Shown: positions 27,790 to 36,529 of the stretch, in pieces | Layout of the letters: the number at the start of each line of letters is the position of its first letter | Numbering within the stretch: the first letter of the stretch is position 1 | Assembly (NCBI RefSeq): GCF_021650975.2 | Contig: NZ_CP091285.1 | Span: 1,922,001 to 1,986,000 of the forward strand | Reading direction: 5' to 3' | DNA from: Flavobacterium jumunjinense | GTDB taxonomy: Bacteria > Bacteroidota > Bacteroidia > Flavobacteriales > Flavobacteriaceae | Length of the DNA stretch: 64,000 nt | Notes under the pieces: generated by a model | The model's database searches: none | Told to the model about the DNA's origin: nothing | The model's input: only the letters and a program-made list of their open reading frames with translations | Translations under genes and position numbers: made by a program

Positions 27790-29156
27790 CTATTTAACAT
27801 CATCAACCCACTTGCTAAAACAGCTTTTGTCTTATGTTTTAAAGCTTGGGTTATATTCGTACTTTTCTTTTTGTAAAACTCTACTTCGTTTACTACTTTA
27901 CTTACAGCATAATCATAATATTTTCGAGAATAGGTTCGTTTAAAATCAATATCTCTATCTGTTGAGGTTTCCCAGTCAGGAGCAATTGTTATTTGGTTTT
28001 CAATTTCATTATAAAGGGAAGTTCCTTTTATAGGATAGGCTATCGTTATGGTATAATGTGTTGGGTTCGCTTCTTTTAGATACTGAATAGTTTCATGGAT
28101 GTCTTCTTCAGTTTCTCCTGGATAACCTAGCATGATAAATGTTCCCGTTTCAATTCCTAATTGATTGGTTTTCTGAATGGCTTCTTTTACAATATTAACA
28201 TCAACTCGTCTGTCCATTAAATCAATTATTTTTTGCGAACCACTTTCTGCTCCTATCCAAATTCTAAAACAACCCGATTCTTTTAATAATTGTAATATTT
28301 CATCATTTAAACGTTCAGCACGTGTAATACATTCAAACGGTATAATTGTATCTTGTTTAATAACTTCATCATGAAAGGCAGTCAACCATTTGTGACTTAC
28401 TGTGAAAACATCATCAACAAACCAAATAGCATCTGGATTATAAGTTTCTTTAAGCATTTTCATTTCCGCAGCAACTTGATCAGCAGGTCTTCTTCTGTAA
28501 CTTTGCCCGTAAACAGCAGTACTACACCATTTGCAAGTATATGGACAACCTCTTTGTGTAGAAATTGTCATAGAACTTTGACCATGATTTTTTTTCCATG
28601 TATCTAAATAGTTTTGCATATTTATAGCTTCTCTATTTGGTAATGGTAATTCATCTAATTCTTTAATTTTTACTCTTGCAGGTGTTTTTATGACACTATC
28701 ATTTTCTAAAAAAGCAAGACCATTTATAGTTTTAAAATCACCCTTTGAGAGTATTGCTTCATATAATTCGAAAGTTGTTTCTTCACCTTCACCAATCACT
28801 AAAAAATCGGCTCCTGCTTTTAAATAATTTTGAATATTATAAGAAACATCGGGCCCACCAAGTACAATTTTCGGATAATTGTATTTGTCGCTTTTTATAA
28901 TTTTTATCAACTTAATAACTTCAATTTTAGTCATTAAATTGGTATATATGCATATTACTTGTGGTTTTTTAGATAAAATGAAATGTAATTGTTCATCTTG
29001 AGTTGAAAAAGTACTATCAAATACATCGTTAGGAATGTTTTTATTTACTAAATAAGCAGAAACATACAACAAACCCAAAGGAGGGTAGGGCTTCATTATC
29101 TTCTGTTCTTTTGGATCGTCAGAGACATAGTAGGCATGTGTAAATAAAATGCTCAT
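27786..29156 (-). CDS. B12-binding-type radical SAM enzyme (second paralogue)
   Basis: 456 aa. The N-terminal B12-binding-like Rossmann domain (YPPLGLLYVSAYLVNK ... IVLGGPDVS ... FLVIGEGEETT) is followed by the radical SAM barrel with the [4Fe-4S] motif CPYTCKWC (CxxxCxxC) at about 205-212 and WIGAESGSQKI downstream. The cobalamin ligand motif DxHxxG is not apparent, as in many BchE-like proteins. It is clearly paralogous to the gene at 29.9-31.4 kb, sharing the N-terminal HAYY/HSYY start and a C-terminal (K/T)YS-YY block. It could perform a methylation, cyclisation or other C-H chemistry. Confidence 0.9.
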   Translation of the reverse strand: MSILFTHAYYVSDDPKEQKIMKPYPPLGLLYVSAYLVNKNIPNDVFDSTFSTQDEQLHFILSKKPQVICIYTNLMTKIEVIKLIKIIKSDKYNYPKIVLGGPDVSYNIQNYLKAGADFLVIGEGEETTFELYEAILSKGDFKTINGLAFLENDSVIKTPARVKIKELDELPLPNREAINMQNYLDTWKKNHGQSSMTISTQRGCPYTCKWCSTAVYGQSYRRRPADQVAAEMKMLKETYNPDAIWFVDDVFTVSHKWLTAFHDEVIKQDTIIPFECITRAERLNDEILQLLKESGCFRIWIGAESGSQKIIDLMDRRVDVNIVKEAIQKTNQLGIETGTFIMLGYPGETEEDIHETIQYLKEANPTHYTITIAYPIKGTSLYNEIENQITIAPDWETSTDRDIDFKRTYSRKYYDYAVSKVVNEVEFYKKKSTNITQALKHKTKAVLASGLMMLNR

Positions 29157-29929
29157 CGTTTTTCTAAAGTTATAATGTAATGATCTGAATATTTAGAAAG
29201 GAACGACCAATTAGAAGTTGTCTTTTCCAAAAAAAACAAAAAGTTAAATGTTTTTCTTTTATTCTTGAAAAATGGTTCTAAATAAGAAGGAGGTACAAAA
29301 AAACCAATTGGTTTGTATTCTACTAACTTAAAATATTCTTTTGCTAAATTTACAATATCTTTTGGATTATAATAATAAGTGGGTACATTTTCTCCATCTA
29401 CATTTGCAATTGCTACTTCTTTTCTTCGCCTAAGAGCTGTTGAAAACTTACCCTTCAACATGAAATAGAGTTGTTCCCAAATCGTGTTTTTTGGCATAAT
29501 TACTAATGATAACTTTCCCTTTTTATTTAGCGCATTGGAAATAGTGCTAAAGAAATGCTCTATTTCATTTTTAGACAAACAATTTAATCCACCAAAATTT
29601 GAAAAGACTAAATCAAATGTTCCAAAATCTTTTGTTTTACTAATTAAATTAATATCTAGTTGAGCAAAATCTAGGTTTTTATATTGATTTTTTGCTTGCC
29701 CAATTGCAATCATATTTTCAGAAATATCGGTTGCCAACACATTAAAATTTTGTTTCGCTAACCAAATAGCATCCTCGCCAGTTCCACAATTGACTTCCAA
29801 TATATCTTTACAATTACTTAAATGTTTGGTAAGGATTTTGTACACAGAATTTCGTTGTGCTTTTCCAATCAATGTGTCTGTAAAAGATTGGTCGTACGTA
29901 TTTGCAGCGTTATCAAAACTAGCTTCCAT
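29153..29929 (-). CDS. Class I SAM-dependent methyltransferase
   Basis: 258 aa. SAM-binding motif I ILEVNCGTGEDAIWLAK (about 41-57), then VLATDISENMIAIG, and FDLVFSNFGGLNCLSKNE as motif II/post-II. The last 90 residues form a less conserved acceptor region with PPSYLEPFF. It lies between the two radical SAM genes, with a 4-nt ATGA overlap downstream and an 11-nt overlap upstream. Acceptor unknown. Confidence 0.92.
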   Translation of the reverse strand: MEASFDNAANTYDQSFTDTLIGKAQRNSVYKILTKHLSNCKDILEVNCGTGEDAIWLAKQNFNVLATDISENMIAIGQAKNQYKNLDFAQLDINLISKTKDFGTFDLVFSNFGGLNCLSKNEIEHFFSTISNALNKKGKLSLVIMPKNTIWEQLYFMLKGKFSTALRRRKEVAIANVDGENVPTYYYNPKDIVNLAKEYFKLVEYKPIGFFVPPSYLEPFFKNKRKTFNFLFFLEKTTSNWSFLSKYSDHYIITLEKR

Positions 29930-31364
29930 TTTGAAGTGTTTTCAAAGCAACTTTATCCAAATATGCGCTAGGAATATAATAGCCTAATTTTACAATTGAT
30001 TTTATTTTCTGTATTGAAAACGAGAAGTTTTTTAAATTATAAAACCCTTGACTTTTTCGATATTCTTTATGAACAAACCGTTGTAGTTTTCTATAATAAT
30101 TGGAAGAGTAAGTTCCTTTAAACATCATGTCTAAGTCGTCAGAATCTTTCCAATTTGCTTTTAATTGCAAATCATCTTTTACTTTCTCATAGAATTTCGT
30201 TCCAGGTAAAGGATAAGAAACAGAAATGCCAATATTATCAGGTAACAATTCTTTTACCATAGCTATGGTCTTTTCAATATCTTCTTGAGTTTCGGTTAAA
30301 TAACCAAATTGCAAGAAAAAAGCAACTCTAATACTTTTTTGTTTTAGAAGGTAAGTAGCTTCATAAATTTCAGATACTTGAGTTCCTTTGTCCATAGCAT
30401 CCAAAATTTTCTGTGAAGCACTTTCTGCACCAACCCAAACTTCCTCTAATCCAGATTCGGCTAAAGCATCAATAGTATCTTCTTTCAATAGTAAATCTAC
30501 TCGACTTTGAATGAAATACTTAATTGAAATATTTTTTTTCTTTAGTTCTGTATTAAATTCTTGCACCCAATTGGGCTTTAAGCCAAAAATATCGTCACAC
30601 ATCCAAAAACGTTTTACACCAAATTCTTGTTGTAAATATTCAATTTCATTTACAATATATTCAGGTGAATGGGCATTATATCGATTCCCATAAATAGGTT
30701 TTGCACACCAATTGCATTTGTAAGGGCAACCTCTTGTTGTTGCTAAATTTAAGGTGAATTCTTGTCCACTTTGGCTCCAAATGTTTTTATATGCATTTAT
30801 ATTTATCAAATCCCAAGCAGGTAATGGCAATTCATCTAAGTTTTGTAAAACGGTACGTGGCTTAGTTATTATGACTTGTTCATTGACTGTGTAAGCTAAT
30901 CCAGCAATATCTTTTGTTTCTTTATTTTTCTCTAGCGCATTGATTAGTTCTAAAAGCGTAATTTCTCCTTCTCCTTTTATAATGAAATCGGCTCCTTTTT
31001 CTAAATACTCTTTATAATGATCGGTTGAATCGGAACTTGATATTATAACAATACAATTATGTTGTTTTCCATATTGAATCATTTCAAAGCAAGCATCTCT
31101 CATGTTTGTAAGACACATTTTGGTGAGATAATTAAAGCCATCATCATATATAACCAAATAGTTGGGTTTAGATTCTTTTAAAAGTGGTAAGATTGATTTT
31201 GGAGAATCTAATAGGTTTGTGTCAAACAGAGCAACATCATAATTGTTTTTTCTTAATGTTGAAGCCGCATATAGCGTTCCCAAAGGAGGAAAAGGAGTTT
31301 TGTTTTTCCATTGCTTTGGATCAAGCTTATAATAATAGGAATGTGAAAAAAGAATTTTAGACAT
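29919..31364 (-). CDS. B12-binding-type radical SAM enzyme (first paralogue)
   Basis: 481 aa from the ATG at 31364 (MSKILFSHSYYY), chosen because the paralogue downstream starts the same way; the open frame itself allows a start six codons earlier. N-terminal Rossmann-like domain (FPPLGTLYAASTLRKN, FIIKGEGEITLLEL), then CPYKCNWC (CxxxCxxC) at about 212-219 and VWVGAESASQKILD. No DxHxxG cobalamin motif is seen. It overlaps the nucleotidyltransferase stop by 8 nt. Two such enzymes side by side imply two consecutive or related radical steps on the product. Confidence 0.9.
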   Translation of the reverse strand: MSKILFSHSYYYKLDPKQWKNKTPFPPLGTLYAASTLRKNNYDVALFDTNLLDSPKSILPLLKESKPNYLVIYDDGFNYLTKMCLTNMRDACFEMIQYGKQHNCIVIISSSDSTDHYKEYLEKGADFIIKGEGEITLLELINALEKNKETKDIAGLAYTVNEQVIITKPRTVLQNLDELPLPAWDLININAYKNIWSQSGQEFTLNLATTRGCPYKCNWCAKPIYGNRYNAHSPEYIVNEIEYLQQEFGVKRFWMCDDIFGLKPNWVQEFNTELKKKNISIKYFIQSRVDLLLKEDTIDALAESGLEEVWVGAESASQKILDAMDKGTQVSEIYEATYLLKQKSIRVAFFLQFGYLTETQEDIEKTIAMVKELLPDNIGISVSYPLPGTKFYEKVKDDLQLKANWKDSDDLDMMFKGTYSSNYYRKLQRFVHKEYRKSQGFYNLKNFSFSIQKIKSIVKLGYYIPSAYLDKVALKTLQNGS

Positions 31365-32262
31365 GTTCTTTTGGTATATCAATATTATGTTTTTCTTTAA
31401 TTTCTAAATACTTAGTATTCAATAAATCAATTACTTTCTTTTGGAAATTCGATGGATGGTGTTTAGAAACTTTTTTAGACGATTTAAATGCAATAGCGAA
31501 ATCTTCGGGTTTCATTTTGTTTCTAAATTTTATTTTCCAAACATTGAAAGTAAGTGTAAAACAGAACTTTTCAACAAGTACTCCAAATCTTTTTTGAAGA
31601 ATAGTTTCTAATAATCGAGCAATCCAACTAGTTTCTACTGTTTCTTTTTCGAGGCTTTTATTCGTCTTGTTAGGAAGTAGGTTTCTATTCCAGTTATTGT
31701 TTTCAAAAAAACGATTAAAAACATCACCTTGTATAGGTATTAAAGTCGCTATTTCTGTTGCAGTGAAAATATTTTTTTCTTCAATTTCTAAATTATCAGA
31801 ACTTATAAAATAATTTAAACAGAAATATTTTCTTGAGTTGAACAGAAATATTTTTTTAAAAATAACCAAAAATGTTCTACAAGTCCATAAATGATTGGGT
31901 TTTGAAATAATGAAAAAATCAACATCACTATTCGCATCAAAATAACCTTTAGATAGCGAACCAGAAATTGATACACCTTCTACAAAAGGAAAATATTTTT
32001 TAATAAAATTGCCTTTCTTTTTCGCTTTTACTAATGCTTTTATTGCGTTCTTATTTCCTACTATTCTATTTGTAACATTTTCTTCTGTTAAGTTAGGATG
32101 AAAAAATACATCAGTTTGTGTTATGATTTTTTTTTCTAAAGCATCTTTCAATTCTTTTTCTACATCTTCCATTTTTTCATGAAGCGAGTATAGAAAAATC
32201 TCTTCTTTTTTTAATGGATGATTAAAAATTGAAAAATATAATAGTGGTCTTAAAATTTTCAA
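31357..32262 (-). CDS. Nucleotidyltransferase-fold protein (first gene of the cluster)
   Basis: 301 aa. The pol-beta-type nucleotidyltransferase motif GSLSKGYFDANSDVDFFI (about 101-118) has the GSxxxG and paired Asp expected for metal binding. An N-terminal winged-helix-like segment (YFSIFNHPLKKEEIFLYSL) precedes it, and the C-terminal half is helical without a motif I know. The frame opens with TTG at 32262; no ATG is found nearby. A TACATTTG promoter element lies 32 bp upstream. The protein could transfer a nucleotide to a sugar, lipid or protein; the substrate is unknown. Confidence 0.8.
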   Translation of the reverse strand: MKILRPLLYFSIFNHPLKKEEIFLYSLHEKMEDVEKELKDALEKKIITQTDVFFHPNLTEENVTNRIVGNKNAIKALVKAKKKGNFIKKYFPFVEGVSISGSLSKGYFDANSDVDFFIISKPNHLWTCRTFLVIFKKIFLFNSRKYFCLNYFISSDNLEIEEKNIFTATEIATLIPIQGDVFNRFFENNNWNRNLLPNKTNKSLEKETVETSWIARLLETILQKRFGVLVEKFCFTLTFNVWKIKFRNKMKPEDFAIAFKSSKKVSKHHPSNFQKKVIDLLNTKYLEIKEKHNIDIPKEHV

Positions 32263-32293
32263 TGCAATTTTAGTTAAGTTTTTTCAAATATAT

Positions 32294-32321
32294 CAAATGT
32301 ATGTCGGAATTAATAATTCAA
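32294..32321 (-). promoter_or_regulatory. Promoter of the radical SAM / glycosyltransferase operon
   Basis: Minus strand TTG (32321-32319), 17 nt, TACATTTG (32301-32294). A second TAnnTTTG match, TATATTTG, follows at 32292-32285. This is the only promoter-like site seen for the eight coupled genes. Confidence 0.6.
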
Positions 32322-32481
32322 TGATGAATAATTCAATTAGGTCAGTGTTTATGGGTGTTTTAGAAGTAGAGCTGATTCTAACTGATTCTTTTGTAGGGAG
32401 ATAAAAGTATTTGTTGATTAGAAAAAATAAAATTTTAACATTCGTAATAGAAAAAATATAATAAATGTTAATTATATTTAC

Positions 32482-32882
32482 AATGAAATTAATGGATATA
32501 TCGGATTTTTCTTTTATAAGCGTTTGTTTTTTGGAATTATATTGTTTTTTAGTAAGGTAGGTATTAATACTACTTTTCCTTCTGGAGATTTAGATGTGAA
32601 TGGAAGTAGTTTAAGAGTAATAAGTCTTGCTGGTGAAACAATTACCAGAATTGATAGTGGTGATTATAGAGTTGTGTTTTTTTTTACAATGTCAGTAGCT
32701 ATTGTATAATTATGTTGTCTGTTAAGGATTTCGATGGGAATAACAATTATGATAACCTTGAAATTGCATATTTAAACCAAACAAATGCAGGTTTTTACAT
32801 TAATGATGGAGACAGTGATAATGGAAGAAGTGTGAAAACGGATGTTGATTTAGAATTTATGTTTGTTGTTTATTCTATTTAA
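32482..32882 (+). pseudogene. Decayed small secreted-protein gene, copy 1
   Basis: One frame holds a hydrophobic leader without an ATG (RLFFGIILFFSKVGINTT) and FPSGDLDVNGSS, the VGINTT-LDVNG opening typical of Bacteroidota fibre-like proteins, and runs to a stop at 32709. A poly-T run (32677-32685, nine T) shifts the frame; with one more T it continues without a stop through SVKDFDGNNNYDNLEIAY to VKTDVDLEFMFVVYSI and a stop at 32882. The missing start and frameshift mark it as degenerate. The C-terminal part is homologous to the piece at 33207-33398. Confidence 0.65.
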
Positions 32883-32939
32883 TATTAATAGACAAACAAC
32901 CCTTTTAGATAAATTTATTGCATTAACCAAACTTAAAAA

Positions 32940-32970
32940 CTTAAACGTTAATTCGTTTAAGTTTTTTTTT
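32940..32970 (+). terminator. Intrinsic terminator after decayed copy 1
   Basis: CTTAAACG, TTAATT loop, CGTTTAAG, then nine T. Confidence 0.85.
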
Positions 32971-32975
32971 GTTTT

Positions 32976-33206
32976 ATTATAGAAAAAGTGTAATTATTGT
33001 TAAATAAAACAATATTGTTAATGCGTAATTGATTATAAAAATGCTTTTAAACGTTTTTATTATACACTTTGTCGATTTATTGTTTTCTGTTTTGCATTCT
33101 TGATATTGAAAATTATGTAAGTTCTAAATTTGACTAACGATTAAGAAGTGAATTTTTTTTAAATATTATTTTATAGTAAGTGTTTGAAAATGAATGAGCA
33201 GTTGAT
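32976..33206. other. Gene-free AT-rich spacer with an imperfect inverted repeat
   Basis: No open frame or RNA is recognised between the two decayed copies. An AAAAAGTGTAAT word (about 32982-32993) and its near reverse complement ATTATACACTTT (about 33059-33070) bracket an 80-bp stretch that could be the ends of a small vanished element. Nothing else seen. Confidence 0.35.
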
Positions 33207-33398
33207 ATGCTAGAGTTGTTATTTGACAATGGAAATTTGAGAGTTAAAGATTGTGATGGAAATAATAAGTATGATGATTTAGGAATTAACTATTACGATC
33301 AAACAGCATCGGGTTTTAGAATAAACATCGGAGATTGTAATGACGGTAATTCAGTAAAGACGGACGTCGATTTAGAGTTTATAGTATATGCTATTTAA
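33207..33398 (+). pseudogene. Decayed small secreted-protein gene, copy 2 (5' truncated)
   Basis: A 63-codon remnant, NLRVKDCDGNNKYDDLGINY ... RINIGDCNDGNSVKTDVDLEF, that aligns along its whole length with the C-terminal end of the copy at 32.7 kb, sharing VKDxDGNNxYDxL and SVKTDVDLEF. No signal peptide or VGINTT opening is found upstream. It is followed by the same ATTTATTGCATTAACCAAA downstream segment as copy 1, 522 bp away, so the duplication included the 3' flank. An alternative is a small functional protein, but the missing start argues against that. Confidence 0.6.
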
Positions 33399-33456
33399 TT
33401 TTGTGAGATGAATTGAATGGTACTTTTTAGATAGATTTATTGCATTAACCAAAAAA

Positions 33457-33483
33457 AGCTTAAACAATGTGTTTAAGCTTTTT
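33457..33483. terminator. Bidirectional terminator between decayed copy 2 and polA
   Basis: AGCTTAAACA, ATG loop, TGTTTAAGCT, with A-run before and T-run after, so it can end transcription from either side. polA stops 30 bp away on the minus strand. Confidence 0.85.
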
Positions 33484-33512
33484 GATGTTTTTACACCTAA
33501 AGGAATCGTTTT

Positions 33513-36335
33513 TTAATGTGCTTCTAGCCAGTTTTTACCAAGCCCTAAATCGACAGTAAGTGGCACTTCTAATTTGAAGGCATTTTCCATCTCGTGTTTT
33601 ATCATGGGTTGAATCTTTTCAAGTTCACTATTGTGAACATCAAATACAAGCTCATCATGTACTTGTAGAAGCATTTTAGATTGCCAATTTTCATCATTTA
33701 AGCGATTGTGTATGTTTATCATTGCAATCTTAATAATATCAGCAGCGCTTCCTTGTATTGGTGCGTTTACAGCATTTCTTTCAGCAGCACCTCGAACAAC
33801 CGCATTTGCAGAATTAATATCTTTTAAATAACGTCTTCTTCCTAATACAGTTTGAACATAACCATTTTCTCTAGCAAAATCAATTTGCTCTTGAATATAA
33901 GACTTTAATTTAGGGTATGTTTTGTAATATGCATCAATAAGATCTGCACTTTCACTTCTCGATAAATCAGTTTGATTACTAAGACCAAAAGCTGAAACAC
34001 CGTATATAATTCCGAAATTAACAGTTTTAGCATTACTTCTTTGCTCTTTAGTAACCTCTTCTAGAGCAACATTGAATACTTTTGAAGCTGTACTTTTATG
34101 AATGTCTTCACCGTTTTTAAAAGCTTCAATCATAGTTGTTTCTCCACTAAGTGCTGCAATAATTCGAAGTTCAATTTGAGAATAATCGGCAGCTAGTAAT
34201 GTGTAATTTTCATTTTTAGCTGTGAATGCTTTACGAATTTGTCTACCTCTTTCTGTTCGAATGGGAATGTTTTGAAGGTTTGGATTGTTAGAACTTAAAC
34301 GACCTGTCGCAGCAACTGTTTGCATGTAATCGGTATGTACTCGTGTTGTTTTAGGGTCAACCTGATTCGGAAGTGCATCTACATAGGTGTTTTGAAGTTT
34401 TACTAATTGTCTCCATTCTAATATGTAACGAACAATCTCATTGTCTTTTGCTAAATAGCTTAAAATTTCTTCTCCAGTTGCATATTGACCTGTTTTCGTT
34501 TTCTTTTGTTTTGTGCCACCAATTTTAAGTTTGTCAAATAATATATCGCCTAATTGTTTTGGAGAAGCTAAATTGAATGTTTCTCCTGCGATTTCATATA
34601 TTTTTTGTTCAAAGGAATTAATCTCGATTTGCATTTCTGAAGACATAGATTTAAGAAATGCTACATCCAATTGAATTCCTTCTCGCTCCATTGAAGCTAG
34701 AACTTTAACTAATGGAATTTCAATATCATCAAATAGTTTTTTTGTACCCACTTTTTCAAGAATAGGAGAGAAATGTTCTTTCAGTTGAAAGGTAATGTCA
34801 GCATCTTCTACAGCATATTCCTTCACATCTTCAATGCTAATGTCACGCATTGATTTTTGATTCTTTCCCTTTTTCCCTATTAAATCTACAATTGGTTTAG
34901 GAGAATATTTTAAATAAGTTTCACTTAAAATATCCATATTATGACGCATATCTGGGTTGATTAAATAATGAGCAATCATAGTATCAAAAAAATTGCCTTT
35001 TACTTGAATTCCATAGTTCGCTAAAATCTTTAAATCATATTTTAAATTTTGACCAATTTTTTCAATTTCTTCATTTTCAAAGAAAGGAATAAATTTATTC
35101 GCTAACTGTTGTGCTTCTTCTTGGTTTTCTGGGAAGGGTACATAGAAACCTTTTCCTTTTTCCCATGAAAATGCAATACCTACTAATGTTGCATTTAAAG
35201 CGTCTAAACCTGTAGTTTCTGTGTCAAAACAAACAGATTGTTGCTTTTCTAAATTTTGGAGTAATAATTTTGTTGCTAAATCACCTTGAATAATTTGATA
35301 AAAATGTTCGGTATTTTCTAATGAAGCATAGTAGGAAGTAGTTGTGTTTTCTGTTGCTTCAGTATCATTAAAACCAAACAAATCAAACTGATTTTCATCT
35401 TTTGGAGGTGTTTTTTTAGTATTATTTCCGTTTGTGTCTTCAGTAGTATTAGAATCATTAAATATTTTATCGAATTGCGTTTTCATTTGACGAAATTCTA
35501 ATTCCATAAAAATCGCATCTGTTTTTTCAACATCTGGTCTAGATAATTCGTAATCTTTCTCATTAAAAGTAACAGGACAATCGAGTAAAATTGTTGCTAA
35601 TTTTTTAGAAAGAATTCCCTTCTCTTTGTTAGCTTCAATATTCTCTTTCATTTTTCCTTTAAGCTCATGTGTGCTTTCTAGAAGCTTTTCCATAGAACCA
35701 TATTGAGCTAGGAATTTTTTAGCTGTCTTTTCTCCTACACCAGGTAAGCCTGGAATATTATCTACAGCATCCCCCATCATTCCTAAAAAGTCAATTACTT
35801 GAAGCGGATGTTCAATTTCAAATTTAGCTTGCACTTCTGGAACGCCCCATATTTCGATACCATTTCCCATTCTTGCAGGACGATACATGAAGATGTTTTC
35901 TGATACTAACTGTGCAAAATCCTTATCGGGTGTAACCATAAATACTTGAAAACCTTCTTTTTCAGCTTGTTTAGCAAGTGTACCAATCAAATCATCTGCT
36001 TCAAAACCAGCTTCTTCTATAATTGGAATATGCATTGCGTTTAATAGATCTTGAATGTACGGAATTGCTATTTTTATAGCTTCGGGTGTTTCGTCTCTAT
36101 TGGCTTTGTATTCTTCAAACATCTCTAATCGAAATGTACTTCCACCTTTATCGAAAGCTACGGCTAAGTGGTCTGGCTTCTCTCTTTTGATAACATCCAT
36201 TAAAGAATTCATGAATCCCATAATAGCTGATGTATTCATTCCTTTTGAATTAATTCTAGGGTTTTTTATGAATGCATAATACCCTCTAAATATTAAAGCA
36301 TAAGCATCAAGTAGAAATAATCGTTTTTGCGACAT
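33513..36335 (-). CDS. polA: DNA polymerase I
   Basis: 940 aa, full length. N-terminal 5'-3' exonuclease (LFLLDAYALIFRGYYAF, MGDAVDNIPGLPGVGEKTA), a middle 3'-5' exonuclease with an intact DxE motif in CFDTETTGL near residue 370 and YAVEDADITF, and the C-terminal polymerase domain with motif A DYSQIELR, the O-helix RSNAKTVNFGIIYG and motif C QVHDELVFD. Proofreading residues therefore seem present, unlike in some polA homologues. A charged linker of about 60 residues after the flap nuclease (TNGNNTKKTPPKDEN) is more variable. Role: gap filling and Okazaki fragment processing. Confidence 0.99.
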   Translation of the reverse strand: MSQKRLFLLDAYALIFRGYYAFIKNPRINSKGMNTSAIMGFMNSLMDVIKREKPDHLAVAFDKGGSTFRLEMFEEYKANRDETPEAIKIAIPYIQDLLNAMHIPIIEEAGFEADDLIGTLAKQAEKEGFQVFMVTPDKDFAQLVSENIFMYRPARMGNGIEIWGVPEVQAKFEIEHPLQVIDFLGMMGDAVDNIPGLPGVGEKTAKKFLAQYGSMEKLLESTHELKGKMKENIEANKEKGILSKKLATILLDCPVTFNEKDYELSRPDVEKTDAIFMELEFRQMKTQFDKIFNDSNTTEDTNGNNTKKTPPKDENQFDLFGFNDTEATENTTTSYYASLENTEHFYQIIQGDLATKLLLQNLEKQQSVCFDTETTGLDALNATLVGIAFSWEKGKGFYVPFPENQEEAQQLANKFIPFFENEEIEKIGQNLKYDLKILANYGIQVKGNFFDTMIAHYLINPDMRHNMDILSETYLKYSPKPIVDLIGKKGKNQKSMRDISIEDVKEYAVEDADITFQLKEHFSPILEKVGTKKLFDDIEIPLVKVLASMEREGIQLDVAFLKSMSSEMQIEINSFEQKIYEIAGETFNLASPKQLGDILFDKLKIGGTKQKKTKTGQYATGEEILSYLAKDNEIVRYILEWRQLVKLQNTYVDALPNQVDPKTTRVHTDYMQTVAATGRLSSNNPNLQNIPIRTERGRQIRKAFTAKNENYTLLAADYSQIELRIIAALSGETTMIEAFKNGEDIHKSTASKVFNVALEEVTKEQRSNAKTVNFGIIYGVSAFGLSNQTDLSRSESADLIDAYYKTYPKLKSYIQEQIDFARENGYVQTVLGRRRYLKDINSANAVVRGAAERNAVNAPIQGSAADIIKIAMINIHNRLNDENWQSKMLLQVHDELVFDVHNSELEKIQPMIKHEMENAFKLEVPLTVDLGLGKNWLEAH

Positions 36336-36529
36336 GAAGTGTTTTTTTAATTTGAGTCGTAAAAATACAATTCTTCTAAGATTTAGATCGGAATTATGTA
36401 AAAAAATACAGTATTTATTAATGTAGAAAAACTACATAAATTGTTAAAGTTTTGGTTTTCAGTGATTTTTATAGTTATATATAGAAGAATTTCGTAAATT
36501 CGAGAGAATTAATTAAACGACCCCTTACT

